Shown: positions 6,411 through 18,150, counted from the first letter of the stretch. The stretch is 64,000 nt of DNA from Candidatus Binatia bacterium (GCA_023150935.1 JAKLJW010000015.1:1-64000), one strand, 5' to 3'. The notes: a model not told the origin generated them from the sequence alone. Made by a program: numbers and translations.

Positions 6411-9400
6411 ATGCACGCACGAATCCTCCGCTGTCTCGTTCTGCTCGCGCTCGTCGCCGCCACCGCGGCGCGGGCGCAGCCGGCGTTCGTCGCCTTCGAA
6501 AGCGGGCCGGTGCGCCCGTTGGCGCTGTCGGCGGACCGTACTCGTCTGTACGCGGTCAATACGCCCGACGGGCGGCTCGAGATATTCGACGTCGGGCGCG
6601 GCGGCATCGCGCGCCGAGCCTCGATCGCCGTCGGTCTCGAGCCGGTTGCCCTCGCCGTTCGCGGTCAGGGGGAGGTCTGGGTGGTCAACCACCTCTCCGA
6701 CAGTGTGAGCATAGTCGACACTATCGCCGTGCCGCCGCGTGTTGTCCGTACGCTCCTGGTCGGCGACGAGCCGCGCGACATCGTTTTTGCGGGGCCCGAT
6801 CGCGCTTTCGTTACCACGGCGCACCGCGGTCAGCATCGCACCGATCCGTCGCTGACGAACGTGCCCGGCGCTGGCGATCCGAAACTCACCACGCCGGGTG
6901 TCGGCCGTGCCGACGTCTGGGTCTTCGATGCGCGCGATCCCGGCCCCGGCCTCGGCGGTACGCCCCTGCGCATTGTCGAGCTCTTCGGGGACACACCCCG
7001 CGCCCTTGCGGTCAGTACCGACGGCAACACCGTCTACGCCGCCGTCTTGCACTCGGGCAACCTGACCACCACCCTCTCGGAGGGGGTCGTGTGCGACGGC
7101 TTCGCCCCCGAGAAGCCGTGTTTGGTCGGCGGCGTCACCTATCCGGGCGGCAATCCGGGACCGGCGAAGAATCACGAGGGCCGCAATGCTCCGGAAGTCG
7201 GTCTCATCGTCAAACTCAATCGCGATTCGGGGCACTGGGAGGACGAACTCGGCCGCAACTGGGACAATGCCGTTCGTTTCAATCTGCCCGACAAGGACGT
7301 GTTCGCGATCGACGCCAACACGTTACAGCCGGGGAGCACGTTCGCCGGTGTCGGGACGACGCTGTTCAACATGGTCGTGAACCCGGTCAGCGGGAAGGTG
7401 TACGTGTCCAACACGGAGTCGCGCAACGAGGTGCGGTTCGAAGGACCGGGCGTATTCGGGGGCAGCACGGTGCAGGGACACCTTGCCGAGGCGCGCATCA
7501 CGGTTCTCGCCGACGGCGTTGCCACCGCACATCACCTCAACCCGCACATCGATTATTCCGTTCGACCCGCGCCGGCGGGGGTCGGGGAGAAGAGCCTGGC
7601 CACGCCGCTCGATATGGCCGTGTCGGGCGACGGTCGGACCCTGTACGTTGCCGCCTTCGGTTCGGGCAAGGTCGGCGTGCTGGACACCGAGAAGCTGGAA
7701 ACCGGGGCCCTGGACCCGGCGGTGGACAGCGCGGGGTACATCGCACTGAGCGGGGGCGGCCCCAGCGGGCTGGCGCTCGACGAGACGCGTCGCCGTCTTT
7801 ACGTCTTGACGCGGTTCGACAACGCCATTGCGGTCGTCGATCTCGATGCGCGGACTGAAGTCGACAAGGTCGCCCTGCACAACCCGGAGCCGGCGGCTGT
7901 GGTCGGCGGTCGGCGCTTCCTTTATGACGCGCTGGAGACCTCGAGTAACGGCGAAGCGTCGTGTTCGAGCTGTCACATCTTCGGCGACATGGATCACCTC
8001 GCCTGGGACCTCGGCGATCCGGACAGCAACGTCGCATTCAATCCGATCCCCATCCGCCTCGAGAACGGGGCCGGGGTGTCGTCCTCGCCCATCAACGGCA
8101 CCGGCAACACCAAGCACTTCCATCCCATGAAGGGACCCATGACCACGCAGACCTTGCGTGGCATGGTGAACTCGGGGGCGATGCACTGGCGCGGGGACCG
8201 ATCGAACGGCTTCTTCGGCCGCGACGCGTTCGACTCCGATCTGTCGTTCCGCAACTTCGTGGTCGCCTTCGACGGCCTCGTCGGCCGGGCGGAGAAGCTA
8301 TCCGAGACCGACATGCAGGCGTTTAGCGACTTCGCGCTGTCGCTGGCGCTGCCGCCGAATCCGGTGCGTGCCCTCGACAATTCGCTGACCCCGGCGCAGG
8401 CGGCGGGCCGCGCATACTTCCTTGGCGAGGACGGACCGGACAGCGGCGGTGGGCACCGCGCCGACGGCGTCCCTTTCCTCGCCGACATGGGTTTCACCTG
8501 CAACGGATGTCACGTCCTCGATCCGGCGCAGGGTTTCTTCGGTACCGACGGGCGGGCCAGCTTCGAGAACGAGACGCAAATCGTGAAGATCGCGCACTTG
8601 CGCAATCTCTATCAGAAGGTCGGCATGTTCGGCATGCCGGACATCGACTTCATCGATGCCGGCGGCAACGGGCCGCAGGGCGATCAGATCCGCGGCTTCG
8701 GCTTCCTGCACGACGGCAGCATAGATACGGTGTTCCGCTTCCTGCGCGCCTCGGTGTTCCGCTCGGCGTTCGAGGGCATGGTCGGGTTTTTCAACGGCGA
8801 TCCGCAGCGGCGCGACGTCGAGCAGTACATGCTCGCCTTCGACACCGATCTCGCACCCGTGGTCGGGCAACAGGTCACTCTCGACAGCGGTAATGCCGCC
8901 GTGGTCGGTCCCCGCATCGACCTGCTCCTGGCGCGGGCCGCGGCGCCGTTCACTTCGAAGATTCTCGGACCCAACGCGACCGAGTGCGATCTTGTCGCTC
9001 GGGCCGTGGTCGGCGGGGGCGAGGTGGGATACGTGCGCCGGGCTGGCGGCCTATTCGAGCCGGACGATGGCAGTGCCGGACTCGACGACGCGGCCTTGCG
9101 CGCTCTGGCGTCGGCGCCAGGCGGGCGGGTGACGTATACCTGCGTACCGCCGGGCTCGGGCGAACGCGTCGGGGTCAACCGCGACGGCGACGCCCGGTTC
9201 GACGGCCTCGACAATTGCCCGGAGATCGCCAACGACGCTCAGGAGGATGCCGACGGTGACGCTGTAGGAGACGCCTGCGACAACTGCCCGGCGGTCGCTA
9301 ATGCCGGGCAGGGCGACCGCGACGCGGATGGCGTGGGGGACGCCTGCGACGATCCCATCGGCGACTGCAACGGGGACGGATCGGTGACCGTCGACGACAT

Positions 9401-9530
9401 CGTCATCGGGGTCGACATTGCGCTCGGCAATACCACGGTAGAGACTTGCCCGGCATTCGATCCGGACGGCGACGGAACGGTCGACGTCAGCGCCCTGGTC
9501 GCGGCGGTGAACGCGGCCCTGGGGCTATAG
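6411..9530 (+). CDS. Secreted beta-propeller / di-haem cytochrome / dockerin-like protein
   Basis: The 1039-residue product starts with a signal peptide (LVLLALVAATAARA). It is followed by a YVTN-type beta-propeller (about 25-500) with repeats such as LFGDTPRALAVSTDGNTVYA. Then come two c-type haem sites, CSSCH at 518 and CNGCH at 697, in a MauG/cytochrome c peroxidase-like region. The tail has thrombospondin type 3 calcium repeats (DADGDAVGDACDNCP) and a dockerin-like EF-hand pair (CNGDGSVTVDDIV). It is exported, possibly surface-bound. A role in periplasmic or extracellular redox chemistry is inference. The upstream in-frame ATG at 6243 lies inside the SDR gene and is unlikely. Confidence 0.85.
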   Translation: MHARILRCLVLLALVAATAARAQPAFVAFESGPVRPLALSADRTRLYAVNTPDGRLEIFDVGRGGIARRASIAVGLEPVALAVRGQGEVWVVNHLSDSVSIVDTIAVPPRVVRTLLVGDEPRDIVFAGPDRAFVTTAHRGQHRTDPSLTNVPGAGDPKLTTPGVGRADVWVFDARDPGPGLGGTPLRIVELFGDTPRALAVSTDGNTVYAAVLHSGNLTTTLSEGVVCDGFAPEKPCLVGGVTYPGGNPGPAKNHEGRNAPEVGLIVKLNRDSGHWEDELGRNWDNAVRFNLPDKDVFAIDANTLQPGSTFAGVGTTLFNMVVNPVSGKVYVSNTESRNEVRFEGPGVFGGSTVQGHLAEARITVLADGVATAHHLNPHIDYSVRPAPAGVGEKSLATPLDMAVSGDGRTLYVAAFGSGKVGVLDTEKLETGALDPAVDSAGYIALSGGGPSGLALDETRRRLYVLTRFDNAIAVVDLDARTEVDKVALHNPEPAAVVGGRRFLYDALETSSNGEASCSSCHIFGDMDHLAWDLGDPDSNVAFNPIPIRLENGAGVSSSPINGTGNTKHFHPMKGPMTTQTLRGMVNSGAMHWRGDRSNGFFGRDAFDSDLSFRNFVVAFDGLVGRAEKLSETDMQAFSDFALSLALPPNPVRALDNSLTPAQAAGRAYFLGEDGPDSGGGHRADGVPFLADMGFTCNGCHVLDPAQGFFGTDGRASFENETQIVKIAHLRNLYQKVGMFGMPDIDFIDAGGNGPQGDQIRGFGFLHDGSIDTVFRFLRASVFRSAFEGMVGFFNGDPQRRDVEQYMLAFDTDLAPVVGQQVTLDSGNAAVVGPRIDLLLARAAAPFTSKILGPNATECDLVARAVVGGGEVGYVRRAGGLFEPDDGSAGLDDAALRALASAPGGRVTYTCVPPGSGERVGVNRDGDARFDGLDNCPEIANDAQEDADGDAVGDACDNCPAVANAGQGDRDADGVGDACDDPIGDCNGDGSVTVDDIVIGVDIALGNTTVETCPAFDPDGDGTVDVSALVAAVNAALGL

Positions 9531-9676
9531 AGCCGGACCGGGGAGCCGAACGGAGGATGGGCCGGTCGAGAGTCGAACGTCGGAGTTCGAGGCGCGAAGG
9601 TCGGCGCTCGGCTTGACGCGATAGTTCCGGGTCCTAGAGTCCCAGCGCACCAACGCCGACGCAGGAGCACAGTTGC

Positions 9677-10750
9677 ATGCCCAGTATTCCGACACCGGAG
9701 ACGATCGACGCCGCCTGGTTGACCGAGCGGTTGCGCGAGGCGGGCCACGCGGGGGCCGCGGTACGCCAGTTCACGGCAACCCCCATCGGTACCGGCCAGA
9801 TGGCGAAGAGCGTGCGGTTCGAGTTGTCGCTGAACGGTGCCGCGGCGACGGTGCCGCGCAGCCTGGTTGGGAAGTTCCCGTCCGACGATCCGATGAGCCG
9901 CCAGACCGCGGTGCAGCTACGCAATTACATCAAAGAGGTGTCCTTCTATCGCGAGCTGCGCCCGCGGCTGACGATCTCGGTGCCGCGCTGCTACTTCGCG
10001 GCGATCGAGGGCGACGGTCCGGAGTTCGCCCTGCTGCTCGAGGATCTGGCGCCCCGGCAACAGGGTAATCAATTAGCGGGTTGCTCCGAGGCGGTGGCCA
10101 GTGCGGCAGTGCTCGAGTTGGTGGGCCTGCACGCGCCGACGTGGTGCGACCGTTCATTGCTCGGCATCGGGTGGCTGGGAGAGGCGACGGCGGAAACCGC
10201 CGAGATGGTCCGCGGCCTCTACCGTGCCACGCTGCCCGGTTTTCTCGATCGATTCGCGGGGCAACTGTCGTCGGACGAGGCGGCGATCATCTCCCGGGTC
10301 GGCGAGGGAACGGGGGCCCCGTTCCTGCCGCTGCGCGATCCTTTTTCGCTCATCCACGTCGACTACCGGCTCGACAACCTCCTGATCGACGAGGTCTCGA
10401 ACCCGCCGCGAGTTGCGGCCGTGGATTGGCAGACCATCACCATGGGCAGCCCGCTGTCGGATGTGGCGTACTTTCTCGGCGCGGGTATGCAGCCCGAAGC
10501 GCGACGCCGGGCGGAAGGCGATATCGTGCGCGAGTATTACGAGGCTCTATGCCGCGCCGGGGTTTCCGGTTACCCGTTCGAGCGTTGCTGGGAGGATTAC
10601 CGGCGCGGCACGTTTGCGGGGTTTGTCGTTACGGTGATCGCGACGGTGATGGTGCAGCAGACCGCGCGCGGGGACGAGATGTTCCTCGCCATGGCAAGAC
10701 GTCACAGCCGCCACGCACTGGACCTCGGCGCGGAGGAGTTCCTCGGCTGA
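9677..10750 (+). CDS. Aminoglycoside phosphotransferase/ecdysteroid-kinase-like protein
   Basis: This 357-residue protein has the APH/choline-kinase-like fold: a catalytic loop HVDYRLDNLL and a metal-binding DWQ (AAVDWQTITMGSP). Such proteins phosphorylate small hydroxylated molecules. Bacterial members of this subgroup are poorly characterised and often occur beside lipid or xenobiotic genes. It stands alone between a secreted protein gene and a convergent Uma2-like gene. The start has GGAG about 10 bases upstream. The substrate is unknown; antibiotic resistance should not be assumed. Confidence 0.8.
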   Translation: MPSIPTPETIDAAWLTERLREAGHAGAAVRQFTATPIGTGQMAKSVRFELSLNGAAATVPRSLVGKFPSDDPMSRQTAVQLRNYIKEVSFYRELRPRLTISVPRCYFAAIEGDGPEFALLLEDLAPRQQGNQLAGCSEAVASAAVLELVGLHAPTWCDRSLLGIGWLGEATAETAEMVRGLYRATLPGFLDRFAGQLSSDEAAIISRVGEGTGAPFLPLRDPFSLIHVDYRLDNLLIDEVSNPPRVAAVDWQTITMGSPLSDVAYFLGAGMQPEARRRAEGDIVREYYEALCRAGVSGYPFERCWEDYRRGTFAGFVVTVIATVMVQQTARGDEMFLAMARRHSRHALDLGAEEFLG

Positions 10751-10851
10751 CGGGTGGCGGCACCGCCTGGAACGGTAGTCGCGCCGGGCGTGCACTGCCC
10801 TTCCAGGGATATGGTTCGGAAGGGACCAGATCCCGGCGGACCGTAGTCTCT

Positions 10852-11433
10852 TCAGCCCACCAGCCACCAGCGCGCGAGTGCCAGCTCGATGGCATCGAAC
10901 GGCTCGGCGCGGACGACATCGCTACCCGCGTGCGTGCCGGCAACGATCCATTGCCGGCCGTCGAGTCGGTACACTTCAAGCGTCTTCGCCAGCGGGTCCA
11001 CCAGCCACAGGTGCCCCACCGACTCGCGCGCATAGATGCGCGTCTTGCGAACGCGGTCCATGGCCGCCGTTGCCGGCGAGACGACCTCGCACACCCAGTC
11101 GGGCGCCTGCGTGAAAGCGGCGACGTTCGGCAGGACGGGCATCCGCTCTCGCCGCCAGCCGGACAGGTCCGGGACGACCACATCCGGCCCGAGGTGGAGT
11201 TCCGGCTCGTCGAGGATCCACCACCCGCCGGGGTGCCCCGGTCCGTCGGCGTTGCGGTGAAACGGGCCACCCAGGTCAATGCCGATCGCCGAGCTGGCCA
11301 GCGCATGCGGCGACGACGGCCGTGGCGTGGCGTAAAGCTCGCCGTCGAGGATCTCCGCCACCATGGTGTCTGGAACCTCGCGCAGATCCGCGTACGTCGC
11401 GCGTCGCCGGGCCGTGTCCACGTGACCGACCAT
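10852..11433 (-). CDS. Uma2-family (DUF820) putative nuclease
   Basis: The 193-residue protein shows the Uma2 pattern: an N-terminal TYADLREVPD, a PDVVVPDLSGW strand, and CEVVSPATAAMDRVRKTRIYA followed by HLWLVDP. These contain the D, E and K of a PD-(D/E)xK nuclease-like core. The family is abundant in cyanobacteria and environmental bacteria, and its biological role is uncertain. No partner gene is evident. Confidence 0.85.
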   Translation of the reverse strand: MVGHVDTARRRATYADLREVPDTMVAEILDGELYATPRPSSPHALASSAIGIDLGGPFHRNADGPGHPGGWWILDEPELHLGPDVVVPDLSGWRRERMPVLPNVAAFTQAPDWVCEVVSPATAAMDRVRKTRIYARESVGHLWLVDPLAKTLEVYRLDGRQWIVAGTHAGSDVVRAEPFDAIELALARWWLVG

Positions 11434-11458
11434 AGCACGACCGCGCGGCCGAGAACCA

Positions 11459-12835
11459 TTAATACCGGGTCAGGTCCGCGCGGCCGATGGGCACCACCTC
11501 GAAGCCGATTTCGAACAGGCGCTGGTGATCGAGGACGTTGCGGCCGTCGAACAAGAAGGCCGGCTTCTGCATCTCCTTGTAGATGTGCGCGTAGTCGAGG
11601 TCGGTGTACTCCTGCCACTCGGTGCACACGGCGATCGCATGGGCGCCGGCCGCCGCCGCGTACGGATCGTCGGTGAACTCCACCCGGTCGAGGACGTCGC
11701 GCAGGTCGTGCCGTGCTTCCGGGAGCGCCTTCGGATCGGTAATCACCGGAATCGCCTGCTCGGCGAGCAGATCGCGGACCACGGTGAGGGCCGGTGTCTC
11801 GCGCGTGTCGCCGGTGTTGGCCTTGAACGCAAAACCGAACACCGCCACCCGCTTGCCGGCGATCGTGTTGAACATGTGACTCAACATGCGGCCCACGAAG
11901 CGGTGCTGCTGCCAGTCGTTCACCCGCACCACCGACTCCCAGTAGTCGGCGACCTCCGGCAGGCCGTAGTGGCGGCAGAGGTAGACCAGGTTGAGGATGT
12001 CCTTCTTGAAGCACGAGCCGCCGAAGCCGATCGATGCCTTCAAGAACTTTGGACCGATGCGGCTGTCCCGGCCAATGGCGAACGCGACCTCGTCGACGTT
12101 CGCGCCGGTGCGTTCGCATAACGCCGAAATCGTGTTGATGGAACTGATACGCTGCGCCAAAAATGCGTTGGCAGTGAGCTTGGACAGCTCGGACGACCAC
12201 ACGTTGGTCGTGATGATGCGCTCGCGCGGCACCCAGTTGGCGTAGATCTCGACGATCTGCTCCAGTGCCCGTTTACCCTCCGCCGTGTCGCGGCTGCCGA
12301 TGAGCACGCGGTCGGGATTTTCCAGATCCGCTATCGCCGTTCCCTCGGCGAGGAACTCCGGGTTCGACAGGACATCGAATCGAATGCCGCTGCGCTTCGA
12401 GTCGAGTATACGCTCCATCGCCTCGGCGGTACGGACGGGAAGCGTGCTCTTCTCGACGATAATTTTCGAGCGGTCGCTCGCTTCGAGGATGCGGCGCGCG
12501 GTCTTTTCGAGGTACTGCAAGTCCGACGCATACCCGGCGCCATGGCCGAACGTCTTGGTGGGAGTGTTGACGCTGACGAAGATGATGTCCGCCTCGCGGA
12601 TGCCGGCATCGACGTCGGCGCTGAAGAACAGGTTGCGCCCGCGGGCCCGCTTCACCACGGCGTCGAGGCCGGGTTCGTAAATCGGCAGGGTCGACGAGTT
12701 CCAGGCGTCGATACGGGCCTGGTTGATGTCGGCGACGGTCACTTTGTACTGCGGGCACTTGTCGGCGATCACCGACATGGTGGGACCGCCAACGTACCCG
12801 GCTCCGATGCACAGGATGTCCTTCGCGAAAGCCAT
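11459..12835 (-). CDS. ugd: UDP-glucose 6-dehydrogenase
   Basis: The 458-residue enzyme oxidises UDP-glucose to UDP-glucuronate, a precursor of capsule, lipopolysaccharide and other surface sugars. The NAD-binding GAGYVGGPT is at 11-19. The catalytic cysteine C275 lies in FGGSCFKKD, followed by a segment ([19 protein letters not shown]) very like animal UGDH, so this belongs to the eukaryote-like subgroup. A frame extension to 12928 lacks family similarity. A TATAGT box lies 8 bases before the ATG on the minus strand and no Shine-Dalgarno is visible, so the leader may be very short. Confidence 0.93.
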   Translation of the reverse strand: MAFAKDILCIGAGYVGGPTMSVIADKCPQYKVTVADINQARIDAWNSSTLPIYEPGLDAVVKRARGRNLFFSADVDAGIREADIIFVSVNTPTKTFGHGAGYASDLQYLEKTARRILEASDRSKIIVEKSTLPVRTAEAMERILDSKRSGIRFDVLSNPEFLAEGTAIADLENPDRVLIGSRDTAEGKRALEQIVEIYANWVPRERIITTNVWSSELSKLTANAFLAQRISSINTISALCERTGANVDEVAFAIGRDSRIGPKFLKASIGFGGSCFKKDILNLVYLCRHYGLPEVADYWESVVRVNDWQQHRFVGRMLSHMFNTIAGKRVAVFGFAFKANTGDTRETPALTVVRDLLAEQAIPVITDPKALPEARHDLRDVLDRVEFTDDPYAAAAGAHAIAVCTEWQEYTDLDYAHIYKEMQKPAFLFDGRNVLDHQRLFEIGFEVVPIGRADLTRY

Positions 12836-12988
12836 GGATGCCACTATATCAATCGCGGCCACGACAATTAAACGCGAGCGAACGAGAGAATTCGGGGGGC
12901 CGGTGGGCCGCCGCATCGCGTCGTGCACCCGTCGCCTCGCCCTGGCGCGGCCCGGGCGCTAAGAAGCAGGCAGCGAAAGGTGGCGCCG

Positions 12989-14599
<1,611 letters not shown>

Positions 14600-14647
14600 C
14601 GGGCACCGCCCGCGATGGCGGTTTGCGAGATCGCCTTCGCTATGACG

Positions 14648-14684
14648 CCGAGGCTCCCGCCTCGGGGTCAGATTTAATTTGACT
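14648..14684 (+). terminator. Hairpin downstream of fumarase
   Basis: CCGAGGC (14648-14654) pairs with GCCTCGG (14659-14665) around a 4-base loop. It is followed by the near-perfect palindrome GTCAGATTTAATTTGAC at 14668-14684. This may terminate the fumarase transcript. There is no strong U-tract, so termination is only a candidate function. Confidence 0.45.
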
Positions 14685-14758
14685 TCCGGGGGGGCGAGGG
14701 CGTAGCGGAAGAAGCTGGTGAAAAGGCAACTCACGCAGTCTCGGAGGGAGGATCGAAC

Positions 14759-15250
14759 ATGTATCGCAACTTAGTCGGACTGCTGGTCTGCGGGGTCGTG
14801 TTTGGTGCGGCGTGGGTCGCTGCGCCGTCGGTCTCGGCGTTGGAACGGGACCGGGCGTGCATCGACGATGCGGTGGCCGCCAAGAAGGACTGCAAGCTGC
14901 GCTGCAAGACCGATTTCCTGTTGGCGAAAGATGCCTGCTGGAACGTCGACCACGAGTGCGCGGACGCTTGCCGGGCCCAGCGCAGCCTGTGCTACGACGG
15001 TCCGCTGGCGACGTTGGAGGCATGCCTCGCCCAGGCCCACGCCGACCTGGAGGCCGCCAAGACGGCGTGCCGGACTCAGGAGCCGCCGCTCGACCCGGTG
15101 GCGCTCGATGCGTGCATAGATGCCGCTCAGGTGACGGCGTTCACGCGCCGAGACGAGTGCCGCGAAGCGCTCGATCGTGATGCGATCAAACGCTGCCGGA
15201 TGGATTTCCGCGCGTGCATAGGGCTCTGCCCGCCGCCGGCGGCTAACTGA
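14759..15250 (+). CDS. Secreted cysteine-rich helical protein, unknown function
   Basis: The 163-residue protein has a signal peptide (LVGLLVCGVVFGAAW, cleavage near SVSA) and a mature chain with 14 cysteines. Most are spaced 3 or more residues apart on predicted helices, for example DCKLRCKTD, ECADACRAQRSLC and RCRMDFRACIGLC. This pattern suggests disulfide-pinned helical hairpins or metal binding in the periplasm. I do not recognise a family. The stop and the following gene are unrelated. Confidence 0.7.
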   Translation: MYRNLVGLLVCGVVFGAAWVAAPSVSALERDRACIDDAVAAKKDCKLRCKTDFLLAKDACWNVDHECADACRAQRSLCYDGPLATLEACLAQAHADLEAAKTACRTQEPPLDPVALDACIDAAQVTAFTRRDECREALDRDAIKRCRMDFRACIGLCPPPAAN

Positions 15251-15383
15251 GCGTCCGGCCTCCAGGCCGAAGGCCCGGGAGCGCGGACGCGCGGTCAACC
15301 GGAAGGCGGAACCGCCTGACGGGGGCCGGCGCCTCCGCGCTGCCCGGGTATGCCGCAGCGGTGGAAACGCTCGGAAGTACCGG

Positions 15384-16841
15384 TCAGAACTCGTGGTGCA
15401 GAATCTCCATCGTGCGCCGGCACAACTCGCGCCCGTAGTCGGTCCACAATCCCTGTCCCCAGTAGCGGTAGCAGCTCGTCTGTGAGGTCAGGAGGTGGAA
15501 CAAGGCGTTGCGGAAGCGCGGCTCGCTGGTCGCGACGCCGGGTTTGAGTGCCTTTTCGAAGAAGAGAGCACTGGCCTCATCCATGGGACCGAGAACGTTC
15601 TCGTAGCCGCGTACCCACGAGAGGTTGTTGGTCCAGCTCCCGCCTTCGACGCTGAAGCGGCTGTCTTCCCGCTTTAGACTTTCGATCGCTTTGGCCAGCT
15701 TCTCGGGGCCGTCGCCGGGCTTGAAGCGCTCCCAGATCCGTTGCTGGAAGAGCGGTTGCACGGGCGGCAGATCCGCAGCCCGGATGCCGAGGCCGGCGAG
15801 GTGTTCGAGGTACTCGGTGACGTTGACGAGCGGCGTCGCGGAGCCGCTGGCCTCGCGGACCACCTCGAAGAACTTGGCGGGGAATTCGTTCATCATGACG
15901 CCGCCGTTCTCGCCGTCGGCGATCTGGCTGACCAGTGGCGGGACGCGGTGGCCGGCGAGTTCCCAACGATCGAGCCCTTTGGCTTCGTAGTAGGGTTGCA
16001 TCTGTGCCACCAGTTTCGTGTCGCTGCCCTGGGTCTTGATGATGGCAACGATACTGACCTCGTGGCCCGCCGAGTTGCGGCAGACCAGTCGGTGCGGCAG
16101 GTGCTTCTTTTCCGGCCCGCGTCCGGTTTCCGGCTGCTCGATCGTGTGCTCCTGAACGAGCACCCAGTCGTAGCCGCAGTCTTTCAGCGTCTTGACGAAC
16201 TCGTAAGCGACGTCCGGATGGTTGGGGAGTGCCATCTCGGACGGCGAAAAGCCGCGCAGCCGAGTCAGAGCGTCGGTACCGAAGATGGCGGCGAAGTGCT
16301 GTTGAAAGGCGCGCACGTGGAGGCGGAAGTCCTGGACGGGGGTCGACGGCGCGACGGCGTGGCCCCACGGCGCGCCCAACCATTCGACGCAGCGGCCGTA
16401 TTCCGGGTGTACCGTGATGGCCTGCAGCGCCTCGATGACGTCGTCACTGCCCATCTTGCGCAACCCGTGCAGCAGCGTGCCCGAGTATTCGAGCATCACC
16501 CGGGGTTGCTTGCCCTCGCCGGCGAGTTGCGGGATGAACTCGCCGATGCGCTTGTAGCACCACGCGAACACCGGGGCGTTGTGATTATCGCCGATGCCCT
16601 GATGCTCCATCATGTATTGGAGGTTGCTGACGATCGCCGCCGTGCGCAGGTCGTCGCCACCGGCGGGTATGAGGGGCTGATGCATGTGCAGCGCGATGGC
16701 GCAGGCGCTGCGTATATTCGGGAAGTCGATCGAGCTCGGGCTGAACGCCGTGGCCGGCCGGGAGCGGATCACGCCCTCGATTACGGCTTCTGCGCCGCAG
16801 ATATTAGGGACGTCGTCGATGTACTCGGGCAATTCTGGCAT
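15384..16841 (-). CDS. GH57-like glycoside hydrolase
   Basis: The 485-residue protein shows features of glycoside hydrolase family 57: ALHMHQPLIP near residue 65, GFSPSEMALP (the likely nucleophile-glutamate region) and QIADGENGGVMMNEFP (the likely acid). The family acts on alpha-glucans such as amylose, glycogen or pullulan. I chose the ATG at 16841 (MPELPEYID); 13 upstream codons look nonconserved. It lies 118 bp downstream of a second GH57-like gene on the same strand. The exact substrate is unknown. Confidence 0.75.
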   Translation of the reverse strand: MPELPEYIDDVPNICGAEAVIEGVIRSRPATAFSPSSIDFPNIRSACAIALHMHQPLIPAGGDDLRTAAIVSNLQYMMEHQGIGDNHNAPVFAWCYKRIGEFIPQLAGEGKQPRVMLEYSGTLLHGLRKMGSDDVIEALQAITVHPEYGRCVEWLGAPWGHAVAPSTPVQDFRLHVRAFQQHFAAIFGTDALTRLRGFSPSEMALPNHPDVAYEFVKTLKDCGYDWVLVQEHTIEQPETGRGPEKKHLPHRLVCRNSAGHEVSIVAIIKTQGSDTKLVAQMQPYYEAKGLDRWELAGHRVPPLVSQIADGENGGVMMNEFPAKFFEVVREASGSATPLVNVTEYLEHLAGLGIRAADLPPVQPLFQQRIWERFKPGDGPEKLAKAIESLKREDSRFSVEGGSWTNNLSWVRGYENVLGPMDEASALFFEKALKPGVATSEPRFRNALFHLLTSQTSCYRYWGQGLWTDYGRELCRRTMEILHHEF

Positions 16842-16959
16842 AGGGTCCTCGTTCGCTGGAAATCGTCCGTGAGGTCGCATCGCTGCGGAAGTTGGCGGGG
16901 GGCGCGCCCCGAGCTACCGGGCCATGACAAAGCCGGACCGCGCCCGGTGTGCGGGGCGC

Positions 16960-18150
16960 TCATCGCCGTTCCCCGACAGGCCGGGTGGCCTGCGCCAGGC
17001 TGGCTGCCGCCGCCTCGAGGTCATCATCGCAGCGCTCCACCCATGCCTCGCCCCAGAAGAAGTTGCAACTGGTCTCCGCTCGGAGCAGATGCCACAGGGC
17101 GTCCTCGACCGCGTGAGCCAGACCGGGATCGTGCCCGAATTCGCCGGCGATGCGGCGGCGGGCCGCATGGATGGCCGCGCTCAGGTCGGCGACCCGCTGC
17201 AATGCGTTGCGTTGAGCCGGGGAGCCGGTCCATTGGCGGAAGTCCCCTCCGTGGTGCCAGCCGGTGTTCCAGGCACCGGTGCGAACGCGAACCTCTCCCG
17301 TAGGGCCGTGGTCGCGGAGATAGTCGTGGATGAATACCGGGCGGATCGGGCTGTCGCGGTCCATGCGCTCGAGCAACTCGCGGTAGAAGACGCCCCAGAA
17401 GTTCCCCCTGGGGTTGGTGTTGCGGAACCAGCCGCCGTTGTCGCCGTCGGTGCAGGTGGTGACCAGGGGCACGAAGTCGCAGTGTTTCGTGCGCTCCCAT
17501 ACCTCGTGCAGAAACCAGCCGAAATCCATACCGGACTCCTGCGCGTCGGAGAGCTCACGGTCGCGGACGACGACGACGATCTCCTCGCCACCGTAACGCG
17601 CCACGTGCGGCCGGTAACGGATCTCGTCCCAGCGCATCGGGGTTACCGGGTCGATGTGCTCGCTGTCGACCAGAACGTAAGTGTACCCGAAGCGCTTGAG
17701 CAGCGGGATGATCTCCATGCAGAAGCCCATCTCCGGCGGCCAGAAGCCGTGGAAGTCCTCGCGCCAGAACAGGTGGCGGGCGATGCCGCGCCAGCGGGCA
17801 AGGTGTTCGGGTCGGTCCGCGGGTGGAATGAGCGGCAGGACCGGGTGGTAGTACGCGCCGCCGAGGATGTCGATGATGCGCCGGTTCTGGAGGTGCCAGA
17901 GTAAGCTGCCGCAGTCGACGGTTCCGTAGACGCGGGATTGGAAGGCCGGGTCGGTGAGGGTTTCGAGCAGAGTGCCGGAGATCGCCAGGTGGACGCGGCC
18001 GCGGTCTTCGTAGCCCCAGAGTGAGCGGGGTATGCGGTCGAGCGCCCACAGGATCTCCTTGGCCTCCCACTCGTTGGTGTTGAGCAGATGCTCGAGGTTG
18101 AACGGAGGCTGGTGGAGGTTCAGCACGAGGGCGTGGGCGAACACTTTCAC
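16960..18150 (-). CDS. GH57-like glycoside hydrolase
   Basis: The 396-residue protein begins LVLNLHQPP, contains GFWPPEMGF (putative nucleophile) and TTCTDGDNGGWF (putative acid), and has SCNFFWGEAW near its end. All are typical of the GH57/DUF1957-type domain. The start is a GTG with AGGAG 8 bases upstream; an ATG 71 codons earlier would add unrelated sequence that crosses the mobile element at 18213. It lies upstream of the other GH57-like gene and is probably co-transcribed. A role in storage-glucan metabolism is inference. Confidence 0.75.
   Translation of the reverse strand: MKVFAHALVLNLHQPPFNLEHLLNTNEWEAKEILWALDRIPRSLWGYEDRGRVHLAISGTLLETLTDPAFQSRVYGTVDCGSLLWHLQNRRIIDILGGAYYHPVLPLIPPADRPEHLARWRGIARHLFWREDFHGFWPPEMGFCMEIIPLLKRFGYTYVLVDSEHIDPVTPMRWDEIRYRPHVARYGGEEIVVVVRDRELSDAQESGMDFGWFLHEVWERTKHCDFVPLVTTCTDGDNGGWFRNTNPRGNFWGVFYRELLERMDRDSPIRPVFIHDYLRDHGPTGEVRVRTGAWNTGWHHGGDFRQWTGSPAQRNALQRVADLSAAIHAARRRIAGEFGHDPGLAHAVEDALWHLLRAETSCNFFWGEAWVERCDDDLEAAAASLAQATRPVGERR

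Noticed and set aside
9677-10750. Aminoglycoside resistance gene
   Set aside because: Only the general kinase fold is seen; many such environmental proteins do not act on antibiotics.
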